Assembly (NCBI RefSeq): GCF_002013375.1 | Contig: NZ_MAEW01000023.1 | Coordinates: 21,977 to 85,976, forward strand | Reading direction: 5' to 3' | From: Mycobacterium sp. D16Q13 | GTDB lineage: Bacteria > Actinomycetota > Actinomycetes > Mycobacteriales > Mycobacteriaceae | DNA length: 64,000 nt | Shown here: positions 27,365 through 36,029 of the stretch, piece after piece | How the letters are laid out: the number at the start of each line of letters is the position of its first letter | Position numbering within the stretch: the stretch's first letter is position 1 | Notes under the pieces: generated by a model | What the model was told of the DNA's origin: nothing | The model's input: the letters and a program-made list of their open reading frames with translations, nothing else | Databases searched by the model: none | Position numbers and translations under genes: made by a program

Positions 27365-28140
27365 CTTCCCGTACGACGCAGATCGCGATCGTGCTGTACC
27401 CGGATTTCACGGCACTGGATTTCATTGGCCCGTATGAGGTCCTGCGCTTCATGCCCGACACCGAGGTCCGGTTTGTGTGGCATCAGCCCGGGCCCGTCAC
27501 CGCTGATTCCGGCGTGCTGGTCATCGGTGCCACGCACTCGTTCGACGAGACCCCCGCACCGGATGTCGTGCTGGTGCCCGGAGGGCCGGGAACGACGATA
27601 GCCGCGCGCGACGAACAGCTCCTGGAATGGTTGCGCCGGGTGCACCCGACGGCCACCTGGACCACGTCGGTATGCAGTGGTTCGGTGGTGCTGGCGGCGG
27701 CTGGTCTGCTCGAGGGCCACCGGGCCACCTCGCATTGGTCGACCCTGCCGCTGCTGAAACCGTTCGGGGTGACTCCGGTCGGCGACGAGCGCATCGTGCG
27801 GACCGGTCACGAGGGTGTGGTGACCGCGGCGGGGGTATCGGCGGGTATCGATCTGGGGCTGTGGCTCGCGGGCCAGATCGCGGGGGAGGAACGGGCCAAG
27901 GCGATCCAGCTGAGCATCGAGTACGACCCGCAGCCGCCCTTTGACTCCGGGCATATGTCCAAGGCCAGCGCCGCCACCAAGGCCACCGCGACCGCAGGGT
28001 TGGCCAAGGACACGTTCCGGCCGACGATCATCGCCGCGGGCGCGATGTTGTTGTGGGATGGCGCACTCGCGACGGTGCGCAGGAGAGGGGACCGACGCGG
28101 GTCGCTCCGCGGCCGCGTCGACCCCCGACCTCGACCCTGA
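27361..28140 (+). CDS. DJ-1/PfpI family protein, isonitrile hydratase-like
   Basis: A 259-residue DJ-1/PfpI-fold enzyme coupled to the upstream GlxA regulator. The likely nucleophile cysteine is in TSVCSGSVVLAAAGLLEGHRA (cysteine in SVCSG), and HW follows in ATSHWSTLP, a pattern shared with the Pseudomonas isonitrile hydratase InhA and relatives. Isonitrile hydratases convert isonitriles to N-formyl amides, but many relatives have unknown substrates. The last 50 residues form an alanine- and arginine-rich tail beyond the normal fold, with one hydrophobic stretch (TIIAAGAMLLWDGAL). It starts inside the previous stop codon. Family sure; the specific reaction is a guess from the family. Confidence 0.78.
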   Translation: MTSRTTQIAIVLYPDFTALDFIGPYEVLRFMPDTEVRFVWHQPGPVTADSGVLVIGATHSFDETPAPDVVLVPGGPGTTIAARDEQLLEWLRRVHPTATWTTSVCSGSVVLAAAGLLEGHRATSHWSTLPLLKPFGVTPVGDERIVRTGHEGVVTAAGVSAGIDLGLWLAGQIAGEERAKAIQLSIEYDPQPPFDSGHMSKASAATKATATAGLAKDTFRPTIIAAGAMLLWDGALATVRRRGDRRGSLRGRVDPRPRP

Positions 28141-28212
28141 CCAGGCGCCCTGAAGGCGGAGCGACTACCTTCTCTATGAACGTTCTCACGGAGCCGCTCA
28201 ACCTCAGAAGGG

Positions 28213-29496
28213 ATGCCTGTGGCCGACAACAATGATTTCGCTACTCTCCAGTACCCCGGAGGCGAAACCAAGCTGGATATCGTCCGCGCGACCGAAGGCT
28301 CTGATGGCTTCGCGCTGGGCAAATTGCTGGCTGATACCGGCTACACCACCTTCGATGCGGGCTTCGTCAACACCGCATCGACGAAGAGCGCCATCACGTA
28401 CATCGACGGCGACGTGGGCATCCTGCGCTACCGCGGTTACCCGATTGAGCAGCTGGCCGAAAAGTCCACCTTCATCGAGGTGAGCTACCTGCTCATCTAC
28501 GGCGAGCTGCCCACCCCGCAGCAGCTGGAGGACTTCACCACCAAGATCCAGCGCCACACGCTGCTGCACGAGGATCTCAAGCGGTTCTTCGACGGCTTCC
28601 CGCGCAACGCGCACCCGATGCCGGTGCTGTCGAGCGCCGTGAACGCGCTCAGTGCTTACTACCAGGACTCGCTGGATCCGCATGATGACGCACAGGTCGA
28701 GCTGTCGACGATTCGCTTGCTGGCGAAGCTGCCGACCATCGCCGCCTACGCGTACAAGAAGTCGGCGGGACAGCCGTTCCTGTACCCGGACAACTCGCTG
28801 ACCCTCGTCGAGAATTTCCTGCGGATGACCTTCGGCTTCCCCGCGGAGCCCTATGAGGTGGACCCGGAGATCGTGCGGGCCCTCGACATGCTCCTGATCC
28901 TGCACGCCGATCACGAACAGAACTGCTCGACCTCGACGGTGCGCTTGGTCGGCTCCTCGGACGCCAACCTGTTCACCTCCGTATCCGGTGGCATCAACGC
29001 GCTCTGGGGGCCGCTGCACGGCGGCGCGAACCAGGCGGTGTTGGAGATGTTGGAGCGCATCCGCGCCGAGGGCGGCGATACCCACGACTTCGTCCGCCGG
29101 GTCAAGAACCGCGAAGACGGCGTCAAGCTCATGGGCTTTGGGCACCGCGTCTACAAGAACTATGACCCGCGTGCACGCATCTGCAAGGAGCAGGCCGACA
29201 AGATCCTCGGCAAGCTCGGCGGCGACGACCAGCTGCTCGAGATCGCCAAGGCCCTTGAGGAAGCCGCGCTCACCGACGACTACTTCATCGAGCGCAAGCT
29301 GTACCCGAATGTCGACTTCTACACCGGTCTGATCTACCGGGCCATCGGCTTCCCGACCCGGATGTTCACGGTGCTGTTCGCCCTCGGGCGACTCCCGGGC
29401 TGGATCGCGCACTGGCGCGAGCTCCATTCGGAGCCGGGCAAGATCGGCCGTCCGCGCCAGATCTACACCGGCTACGGAGAGCGTCAGTACCCGTAG
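28213..29496 (+). CDS. gltA2: Citrate synthase GltA2
   Basis: Main TCA-cycle citrate synthase, 427 residues, cytosolic, hexameric type. It shows the long N-terminal region with DAGFVNTASTKSAITYIDGDVGILRYRGYPIEQLAEKS (family opening, split by its GILRYRGYPI core), SGGINALWGPLHGGANQAV and LMGFGHRVYKNYDPRA around the active-site histidines, and a C-terminal WIAHWRELH. An AGAAGGG ribosome-binding site precedes the ATG at 28213; an in-frame GTG two codons later is a possible alternative. The M. tuberculosis counterpart is Rv0896. It is transcribed alone, followed by 74 bases before the next gene. A 437-codon antisense open frame across it is a codon-bias shadow. Confidence 0.95.
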   Translation: MPVADNNDFATLQYPGGETKLDIVRATEGSDGFALGKLLADTGYTTFDAGFVNTASTKSAITYIDGDVGILRYRGYPIEQLAEKSTFIEVSYLLIYGELPTPQQLEDFTTKIQRHTLLHEDLKRFFDGFPRNAHPMPVLSSAVNALSAYYQDSLDPHDDAQVELSTIRLLAKLPTIAAYAYKKSAGQPFLYPDNSLTLVENFLRMTFGFPAEPYEVDPEIVRALDMLLILHADHEQNCSTSTVRLVGSSDANLFTSVSGGINALWGPLHGGANQAVLEMLERIRAEGGDTHDFVRRVKNREDGVKLMGFGHRVYKNYDPRARICKEQADKILGKLGGDDQLLEIAKALEEAALTDDYFIERKLYPNVDFYTGLIYRAIGFPTRMFTVLFALGRLPGWIAHWRELHSEPGKIGRPRQIYTGYGERQYP

Positions 29497-29530
29497 CGTT
29501 CGCTCGTGAGATGACAAAGCTCACACAAAT

Positions 29531-29549
29531 CTGTTTGCATCGCTAACAG
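29531..29549. promoter_or_regulatory. Inverted repeat CTGTT-N9-AACAG before the MFS-marR pair
   Basis: A 5-base inverted repeat with a 9-base spacer in an AT-rich stretch 22 bases before the GTG of the MFS gene. MarR proteins commonly bind such sites to repress their own pump operon, and a marR gene is second in this operon. Short arms make the call tentative. Confidence 0.3.
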
Positions 29550-29570
29550 TTGTAGTTTCACAATAGTCAT

Positions 29571-30983
29571 GTGGAACCAACCGTCGAGGCATTGAGCGAG
29601 CGCCGCAAGATCGTGATCCTCGGATCTTGCTGCCTGAGTCTGCTCATCGTGTCGATGGACTCCACCATCGTGAACGTCGCGCTGCCGACCATCCGGGCTG
29701 ATTTCGGTGCCAGCACGTCACAGCTGCAATGGGTCATCGACATCTACACCCTGGGGCTGGCCTCGCTGCTCATGCTTTCCGGAGCCGCGGGTGACCGGCT
29801 GGGGCGCCGGAGGGTCTTCCACATCGGGCTTTCGATCTTCACGGTGGGCTCACTGCTGTGTAGCGTGGCACCCACCGTCGGATTGCTGATCGCCGCGCGT
29901 CTGCTGCAGGCGGTGGGTGGCTCGATGCTCAACCCGGTTGCGCTGTCCATCATTTCGCAGGTGTTTACCGGCCGCGTGGAACGCGCCAGGGCGCTGGGAT
30001 TCTGGGGCGCGGTGGTGGGGATATCGATGGCGCTGGGCCCGATAGTCGGCGGGTTTCTGATCGAATGGGTGGGCTGGCGAGCCGTCTTCTGGATCAACCT
30101 GCCCGTGTGTGCGCTGGCATTCGTGCTGACGGCGATCTTTGTGCCGGAGAGCAAGTCTGCGACCATGCGCGATATCGACCCGGTGGGGCAGGTGCTCGCG
30201 GTGCTCTTCCTGTTCGGCATCGTGTTCACCTTGATTGAAGGTCCGTCGCTGGGATGGGCCACACCACAGCTCATCGCGGTTCTCATCACCGCGCTGGTGG
30301 CGTTCGCGGTATTCCTCAGGTACGAGTCCCGGCGCCGCCACCCCTTCATCGATCTGCGCTTCTTCCGCAGCGTCCCGTTCGCGTCCGCCACCCTCACCGC
30401 GATATGTGCGTGCGTGGCCTGGAGTGCGTTCCTGTTCACGATGTCGCTGTACCTGCAGGGGGAGCGCCACTTCTCGGCGATGCACACCGGGCTGGTCTAT
30501 CTCCCAATTGCCATTGGGGCGCTGGTGTTCTCGCCGATCTCGGGCCGCATGGTGGGCCGGTTCGGCGCGCGGCCGTCATTGCTGACGGCGGGTGCCCTGT
30601 TCTTCACGGCATCGCTGCTGCTTACCCAGGTATCGACGGTGACACCGATCTGGGAGCTCCTGGTGGTTTTCGCCATCTTCGGCGCGGGTTTCTCCATGGT
30701 GAACGCACCGATCACCAATGCCGCGGTCAGCGGTATGCCACTGGATCGGGCCGGCGCGGCCTCAGCGGTCACCTCCACCAGTCGCCAGGTGGGCGTGAGT
30801 ATCGGTGTGGCACTGTGCGGTTCGATCGGCGCTCCTGCGCTGTGGTTCATGTGCGCGGGCCTTGGTCTGGCCATCGCTACGCTCGGTATCGTGTCTACCT
30901 CTCCGTTCGCGCTGCGCTCGGCGCAGCGACTCGCGCCGCTTATCCAGAGCACCCCGGCACGGGAGGTTTCTCGTGCCGGATAG
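29571..30983 (+). CDS. DHA2-type MFS drug exporter
   Basis: A 470-residue multidrug transporter of the 14-helix DHA2 group. Visible signatures are IVSMDSTIVNVALPTI in helix 1, GAAGDRLGRRRVF (motif A), RLLQAVGGSMLNPVALS, and GFWGAVVGISMALGPIVGGFLIEWVGWRAVFWINLP (motif C region, split by its GPIVGG core). It exports hydrophobic compounds by proton antiport. The start is GTG at 29571, with no alternative nearby. The last 11 bases overlap the marR start, so regulator and pump form one operon. The substrate is not predictable. Confidence 0.9.
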   Translation: MEPTVEALSERRKIVILGSCCLSLLIVSMDSTIVNVALPTIRADFGASTSQLQWVIDIYTLGLASLLMLSGAAGDRLGRRRVFHIGLSIFTVGSLLCSVAPTVGLLIAARLLQAVGGSMLNPVALSIISQVFTGRVERARALGFWGAVVGISMALGPIVGGFLIEWVGWRAVFWINLPVCALAFVLTAIFVPESKSATMRDIDPVGQVLAVLFLFGIVFTLIEGPSLGWATPQLIAVLITALVAFAVFLRYESRRRHPFIDLRFFRSVPFASATLTAICACVAWSAFLFTMSLYLQGERHFSAMHTGLVYLPIAIGALVFSPISGRMVGRFGARPSLLTAGALFFTASLLLTQVSTVTPIWELLVVFAIFGAGFSMVNAPITNAAVSGMPLDRAGAASAVTSTSRQVGVSIGVALCGSIGAPALWFMCAGLGLAIATLGIVSTSPFALRSAQRLAPLIQSTPAREVSRAG

Positions 30984-31395
30984 GTCCCTCGCGGACGACG
31001 TGTGGCGCGCCATGGCGAGCCTGGTGCTGGACAACCGTGACAGCTGGCGACGGACGGTCGTCGAGAAGACTGGACTGCCCTTCAGCCGCGTGCGCATCCT
31101 GCGAAGGCTTGCGCGACAGTCCATGACGGTGAAGGCAATAGCCGAGGCCACCGCCCTGGACGCTCCGGCGGCTACGGTGGCGGTGAGCGATCTGGAGCAG
31201 CGTGGGTTGGTGGTGCGTCGCATCGATCCCGACAATCGCCGATGCAAGCGGGTGTCGTTGACCGACGAAGGTCAGCAGCTGATGGCGGTCATTGCGGAGA
31301 TGGATGACCCCGCACCGGCCGGTCTGGCCGCGTTGAGTGAGGACGAACTGAAGAACTTGCGGGCCATCCTGGAGAGGGCGGCGTCCTTCAGTTAG
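30973..31395 (+). CDS. MarR-family transcriptional regulator
   Basis: A 140-residue winged-helix regulator. The DNA-binding part is seen in MTVKAIAEATALDAPAATVAVSDLEQRGLVVRRIDPDNRR followed by KRVSLTDEGQQLM, the wing and dimerisation helix of MarR. The GTG start at 30973 has GGGAGG at 30961-30966, six bases upstream, which decides it against a longer frame from 30805. It overlaps the pump gene and probably represses it by binding the repeat at 29531-29549. Its 3' end overlaps the convergent FAD oxidoreductase by 8 bases. Confidence 0.88.
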   Translation: MPDRSLADDVWRAMASLVLDNRDSWRRTVVEKTGLPFSRVRILRRLARQSMTVKAIAEATALDAPAATVAVSDLEQRGLVVRRIDPDNRRCKRVSLTDEGQQLMAVIAEMDDPAPAGLAALSEDELKNLRAILERAASFS

Positions 31396-32857
31396 CGCCG
31401 AGCACCGCCATCGCGGCATGGTATCCGCCGAGCCCCGATACCCCGCCCCCGCGGCGGGAACCCGAGCCACAGAGCAGAATCCGATCGTGATCCGTGGCCA
31501 CGCCCCAGCGGCGGGCGGGTGTATCCAGCGGTTCGTCATCCTCTGCGAATGGCCACCGCAGACCACCGTGGAAGATGTTTCCTGCCGTCATGCCGAGGGC
31601 GCGCTCCAAGTCTTCGGTGGTCTTGGTCTCGATACACGGGTTTCCCTGCGAGTCGTTGGCCAACACCTCGGTGATCGGCTCGGCCAGTACCGAGTTCAGC
31701 GATGCGAGCACGGCGGCCTGCAGTTCTTCGCGGGTTGCCTTCAGGCCATGCGGAGTGTGCAATCCGAACACCGTCAGCGTCTGCGCCCCGGAGGCGCGTA
31801 GTTCCGGAGACAGAATGCTGGGATCGGCCAGCGAATGACAGTAGATCTCGCACGGCAGCGGGTCTGGGATCTGGCCGGCGAGCGCCTGCCGGTAGGCATT
31901 GTCCAGCTGCGTGTAGGTCTCGTTGATGTGGAAAGTTCCGCCGAAAGCCTGCTCAGGCGTGACCTTCTCGTCACGCAGCCGCGGCAGACGCCTCAGGAGA
32001 AGGTTGACCTTGACCTGTGCGCCCGGCTGACCATCCGGTGGATCTTCTCCGAGCAGACGGGCCAATACCGCGGGTGTGACGCCGCTGAGAATATGTTCAC
32101 CGATGGCGATGTGCTCGTCCTCGCCGATTCGGTAGTGCACCTCACCGTCGGGATTGATGGCCAAAACCTCTGCTCCGGTGCGTAATTCGGCACCATGGCG
32201 GCGTGCAGCGGATTCCAGCGAGCCAGTCACGGCGCCCATGCCGCCGATGGGGACATCCCAGGGATTCATCTGGTGATAGAGAAAGCAGATGTTCTGCTGC
32301 AGCGATGGGTCATCGGCACCGGCGAATGTTCCGATGAGCGCATCCGTCAGGAGGACCCCGCGTTGTAGGTCATCGGGTGTGGCCGCGCGGATCACTTCGC
32401 CGATGGGCGTCTCGATCAGCTCGGACCAGGCGCCGGTGCGCAATTGATGACGAGTGGGCAGCGGTCCGAGCATCGAATCCCACACGGGCTCTGTCACCGA
32501 GGCGCACAGGGCTCCGAACTCGGCGAAATCGTCTGGACGGGCGAGAAATCCGCTCCGGCCACCGGTTGATGGGTCCGGTGTGTACGACGCGTACTTACGT
32601 CGCGCCAGCTGCACCGATAGGCCCAGGTCGCCGATGATCTGGCGCGGGAGCAGGCTCACCAGATATGAGTACCGCGACAATCGGGCGTCAACGCCGTCGA
32701 ATGCCGGTGCCGAGATCGCGGCACCGCCCAGCATATCGAGCCGCTCTAGGAGCAGCACCCGCTTGCCCGCGCGTGCCAGATACGCGGCGGCGGTCAGGGC
32801 ATTGTGCCCGCCGCCGACGATCACTGTGTCAAACCGGTCAGATCCCGTGATGGCCAT
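31388..32857 (-). CDS. FAD-dependent oxidoreductase, phytoene dehydrogenase-like (Rv0897c-like)
   Basis: A 489-residue flavin protein of the phytoene desaturase/amine oxidase superfamily. The N-terminus has the dinucleotide-binding VIVGGGHNALTAAAYLARAGKRVLLLER, and the C-terminus has the second FAD-contact region with ILLCGSGSRRGGGVSGLGGYHAA. The substrate of this family group is unknown; a carotenoid or lipid desaturation or isomerisation is typical of relatives, and no carotenoid genes are nearby. M. tuberculosis Rv0897c, next to gltA2, is the backbone equivalent. It runs against the marR gene, with stops overlapping. Confidence 0.85.
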   Translation of the reverse strand: MAITGSDRFDTVIVGGGHNALTAAAYLARAGKRVLLLERLDMLGGAAISAPAFDGVDARLSRYSYLVSLLPRQIIGDLGLSVQLARRKYASYTPDPSTGGRSGFLARPDDFAEFGALCASVTEPVWDSMLGPLPTRHQLRTGAWSELIETPIGEVIRAATPDDLQRGVLLTDALIGTFAGADDPSLQQNICFLYHQMNPWDVPIGGMGAVTGSLESAARRHGAELRTGAEVLAINPDGEVHYRIGEDEHIAIGEHILSGVTPAVLARLLGEDPPDGQPGAQVKVNLLLRRLPRLRDEKVTPEQAFGGTFHINETYTQLDNAYRQALAGQIPDPLPCEIYCHSLADPSILSPELRASGAQTLTVFGLHTPHGLKATREELQAAVLASLNSVLAEPITEVLANDSQGNPCIETKTTEDLERALGMTAGNIFHGGLRWPFAEDDEPLDTPARRWGVATDHDRILLCGSGSRRGGGVSGLGGYHAAMAVLGAN

Positions 32858-32883
32858 GGGAGGACTGTACGACCTGCCGGTGA

Positions 32884-34203
32884 TCAGACGGCGCTTTTCA
32901 GGACGTCCTCGAACTCGGTGCAGAACCAGTCCACGTCCGATCGCGAGAACACCAGTGGGGGTCTGACTTTCAGCACGTTGCCATCCTGGCCGCAGACCGA
33001 GATCAATACCCGCCGATTTCGTAGCGCATTCACGATGCGCAGCGCGCCGGCACGGTCGGGGGTGCGGGAAACGGGGTCGACGACGATCTCGACTCCGGTG
33101 TACAGACCGGCACCCCGGATGTCGCCCAGCTCGACGTGACGCGAGGCTAAGGATCGCAACTCAGTGCGCAGCATCGCACCCACCTCTGCGGCATGCAGCT
33201 GTAGCTTCTCGTCTTCGATGACATCCAGCACGGCGGAGGCCGCGGCCATGGAGACCGGGTTTCCTCCGAAGGTGTTGAAATAGGGTACTTCCCGGGAAAA
33301 CGGAGCGAGAATCGCGGAAGTCGCCGCCATCGCCGAAACCGGAATGCCATTGGCCATCGGTTTACCCATGGTGACCAGGTCGGGCACTACACCGTGACGA
33401 ATGAACCCCCACATGGCCTCACCGGTGCGGGCGAATCCTGGCTGCACCTCGTCGGCGATGAGTACACCACCTGCCTTGCGCACAATCTCAGCGGCCGGCG
33501 CCAGTACCGACGGGTCGGGATAGATCCCGTCCGAGGAAAAGATGGTGTCCACTACCAAGCAGCTGAAACCATGATCCGCGGTGCGTAATTCATCGATGGC
33601 AGCCGATACGGCAGCGGCGAATGTGGCGGCCAGGTCGCCCGCTGATGTCCGATAGCTGTCGGGTGCCGGTACCACCCGCACGTGCGATCCAAGGGAGCTC
33701 CCACCGAGTGATGGGGAGATGGCGGTGACCGCCGCGGTGTTTCCGTGGTAGGCATCGCTGGTCACGATGACTCCCCTTGCTCCGGTGTACATCTCGGCCA
33801 CCCGCAGCGCCAGGTCGTTGGCTTCCGATCCGGTGCATGCATACATCACCTGGTCGATGGCGCTGGGCATGGTGGCAAGGAGACGTTCCGAGTAGTCGAC
33901 GATGCCTTCGTGGAGATACCGGGTGTGAGTGTTGAGTGTGGACAGCTGCCTGGTGACCGCCTCGACGACGTGGGGATGGCAGTGGCCAACGCTCGCCACG
34001 TTGTTGTAGGCGTCCAGATACCGGTTGCCTTCGGCATCGAACAGATGGCTACCCCGTCCGCGCACCAGGTGTACCGGCCGCTCGTAGAACAGCCGGTATG
34101 ACGGGCCGAGCATCCGTTCTCTCGCTGAGATCAGTGTGTCGGTGGCCAGATCATCGTGTTCCCCCGCGTAGCTGTTCGAGTCCATGATGTTGGAAAAGCT
34201 CAT
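32884..34203 (-). CDS. PLP-dependent class III aminotransferase-fold enzyme, phospho-lyase (AGXT2L) type
   Basis: A 439-residue PLP enzyme. The catalytic lysine is in TMGKPMANG, with the PLP-contact DEVQPGFARTG before it. Recalled family features point to the AGXT2L group, which includes human phosphohydroxylysine and phosphoethanolamine phospho-lyases: NNVASVGHCHPHVVEA, LNTHTRYLH, CTGSEANDLALR, YHGN and YFNTFGGNPVS all resemble it. Such enzymes release ammonia and phosphate from a phosphorylated amino alcohol to give an aldehyde; other members are true transaminases. The start codon overlaps the permease stop (ATGA), and GGAGG lies about 10 bases upstream, so the two are coupled. A kinase gene across the divergent promoter could supply the phosphorylated substrate. 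Fold certain; phospho-lyase activity is inference. Confidence 0.82.
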   Translation of the reverse strand: MSFSNIMDSNSYAGEHDDLATDTLISARERMLGPSYRLFYERPVHLVRGRGSHLFDAEGNRYLDAYNNVASVGHCHPHVVEAVTRQLSTLNTHTRYLHEGIVDYSERLLATMPSAIDQVMYACTGSEANDLALRVAEMYTGARGVIVTSDAYHGNTAAVTAISPSLGGSSLGSHVRVVPAPDSYRTSAGDLAATFAAAVSAAIDELRTADHGFSCLVVDTIFSSDGIYPDPSVLAPAAEIVRKAGGVLIADEVQPGFARTGEAMWGFIRHGVVPDLVTMGKPMANGIPVSAMAATSAILAPFSREVPYFNTFGGNPVSMAAASAVLDVIEDEKLQLHAAEVGAMLRTELRSLASRHVELGDIRGAGLYTGVEIVVDPVSRTPDRAGALRIVNALRNRRVLISVCGQDGNVLKVRPPLVFSRSDVDWFCTEFEDVLKSAV

Positions 34204-35771
34204 CGTTCGGGTGCCTCCTCCAGGACGGTTCTTCCGAGGTCTTCGTAGCGGTCCGGTGCGGTGTACTTAAGGGTGAGAGCCAATGCGATACCGCCGATTC
34301 CGGTGACTGCGACCACCCACGGAATCGACGCGAAGATCCAGTCGCTGGCCGCGGTGCCAGCCGCGAACGAGGCATGTTTGGCCAGCAGGTAGACGACGTA
34401 GACCATGCCCAGCCCGCCCAGTAGCGGCGCCACCAGGGTGCGGAACCAGTGTGCTGTTTCCGGGTGGTTCCGCTGTACATGAAAGTACGAAATCACCGCG
34501 AAAGCAGTGAGTGCCTGGACGATCAGGATCGCGGTCGTACCCAGGAGAGCCATCAGCCCGTAGAGCCCGGTGTAGGGATCACGGTGGGTCAGCGCGAAGA
34601 AGAGCACCACCACTGTGGCGAAGGCGGTTTGGACGAATCCCGCCACGTGCGGTGAGCCATGAGCCGAATGAGTGGCTCCGATGGTCCGGCGCATCCCGGG
34701 TATGACATTCTCGCGTCCGATGGCATACAAGTAGCGGGCCGCACAGTTGTGGAAGGCCATGCCGCAGGCGAAGGAACCCGTCATCAGCAGCACCTTGAAC
34801 AGGCTGACTGCCCACACCCCGAGGTGGCTCTGCACCGGGCCGAAGAAGATGTCACCGGCCGTCGATGAATCTTGAGCCAGCGCAACGGCATTGTCGGGGC
34901 CGGTGCCCACGATGGCGAGCCACGAAACGAGGACGTAGAAGATTCCCACACCGACTACTGAGGTCACTATTGCGATAGGGATGATCTTCTTGGGGTTCTT
35001 GGACTCCTCGGCATACATCGCACTGGACTCAAACCCGACCCAGGACCAGAACGCGAAGAATAGGCCGACGCCGGCAGAACCCGCGACCGCGATCGGGCCG
35101 GCCGGGCCATGGACCACTCCACCGAGATCGTGAAAGCCGTTGAGGGGATTAAGCGATTCCCAAGACCAGCCCTGCGGCCCGCCCCCGGTGAACAGCACCG
35201 ACAGCGCCAGCAGCGACAGCATGAAGATCTCGGTCACCAGGAAGACACCTAATACCCGCGCCGCGAGATTGAGGTCGAAATAGGTGAGCACCGCGTTGGT
35301 GGCCAGCATGATCAGCGCGAAGACAATCCAGGGAACGTTGGCGTGGAACAACGTATGGAAGAGGTCGTTCGCGAAGAACGAGAAGATTCCGACCAAGGAT
35401 GCCTCGAAGACCATATAGGCCAACGTGATCAGGAATCCTGAGCCCAGTCCGACGACGCGGCCGAGGCCGTGCGAGATGTATCCGTAAAACGCGCCCGTCG
35501 CGACGATGTGTCTGGACATGGCCGCATAACCGACAGCGAAGAGCGTGAGCACGATGGTGGCCACCAGGTATCCGGCGGGTGCGTACGCCCCGTTGCCAAA
35601 TCCCACCGCCATGGGCACGTTGCCGACCATCGCGGTGATCGGCGCGGCGGTGGCCACCGCCATGAACAGCACTCCCATCAGGCCGACGGCATTGGGTTTC
35701 AGGCGCTGCATGCCGCCAGGTTCGGTGGTGGTTTCGGTGGCAGTGGTGGTGGGGTCGATGGTGTCGCTCAC
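34200..35771 (-). CDS. APC-family amino acid/amine permease
   Basis: A transporter of about 523 residues with twelve or more membrane helices from the amino acid-polyamine-organocation superfamily. The core signature GLMGVLFMAVATAAPITAMVGNVP lies in helix 1 (unwound APITAM segment), and helix 6 has FFAFWSWVGFESSAMYAEESKNPKK, split by its GFESSA core, as in ethanolamine and amino acid permeases. The GTG at 35771 is preferred because AAGGGA lies about 6 bases upstream; an ATG at 35789 adds six residues without a ribosome-binding site. It leads a two-gene leftward operon with the AGXT2L-like enzyme, suggesting it imports that enzyme's precursor. The exact amine is unknown. Confidence 0.85.
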   Translation of the reverse strand: MSDTIDPTTTATETTTEPGGMQRLKPNAVGLMGVLFMAVATAAPITAMVGNVPMAVGFGNGAYAPAGYLVATIVLTLFAVGYAAMSRHIVATGAFYGYISHGLGRVVGLGSGFLITLAYMVFEASLVGIFSFFANDLFHTLFHANVPWIVFALIMLATNAVLTYFDLNLAARVLGVFLVTEIFMLSLLALSVLFTGGGPQGWSWESLNPLNGFHDLGGVVHGPAGPIAVAGSAGVGLFFAFWSWVGFESSAMYAEESKNPKKIIPIAIVTSVVGVGIFYVLVSWLAIVGTGPDNAVALAQDSSTAGDIFFGPVQSHLGVWAVSLFKVLLMTGSFACGMAFHNCAARYLYAIGRENVIPGMRRTIGATHSAHGSPHVAGFVQTAFATVVVLFFALTHRDPYTGLYGLMALLGTTAILIVQALTAFAVISYFHVQRNHPETAHWFRTLVAPLLGGLGMVYVVYLLAKHASFAAGTAASDWIFASIPWVVAVTGIGGIALALTLKYTAPDRYEDLGRTVLEEAPER

Positions 35772-36029
35772 AGAAGATCCCTTCTCCATATTTGGTCTGG
35801 TCTTGACCGGTTCTCCGTGACCGGCGAAGCCTGGGCGATCAGATCAACGGTGCTGCTTTGGTGCGACGGCGTTATTTATACCCGTCCTAGTGCCCAGGTT
35901 GAAAGGAAATCAGAGAAATCGCCCGGATTGGTTTCGGTGATGTTTCGAGCTGGGTCCATTGCGGTTCGTTCGAGTTAAATGGTCCGATTTGGTCCGCTCA
36001 ACGGCCGCTTATGGTGCACACTCGAAACC
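35772..36029. promoter_or_regulatory. Divergent promoter region of the permease/kinase island
   Basis: About 258 bases between the permease and kinase starts with no gene. It contains a palindromic operator candidate (listed separately), a second TGACCGG copy at 35818-35824, an AT-rich TTATTTATA stretch that could be a -10 region, and a repeated TGGTCCG at about 35981-35997. The repeats suggest regulation of both sides by the GntR protein encoded downstream. Confidence 0.5.
35799..35808. promoter_or_regulatory. DasR-like operator GGTCTTGACC
   Basis: GGTC-TT-GACC inside TGGTCTTGACCG matches the well-known TGGTCTAGACCA consensus of UTRA-domain GntR regulators such as DasR at ten of twelve positions. 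It lies 28 bases upstream of the permease start. A UTRA-type GntR gene in the same island (37872) is the obvious partner. Binding is inference. Confidence 0.5.

Noticed and set aside
28204..29517. A 437-codon open frame antisense to gltA2
   Set aside because: It mirrors the conserved citrate synthase gene, its protein is low-quality and Arg/Val/Gln-rich, and it is explained by GC-rich third positions.
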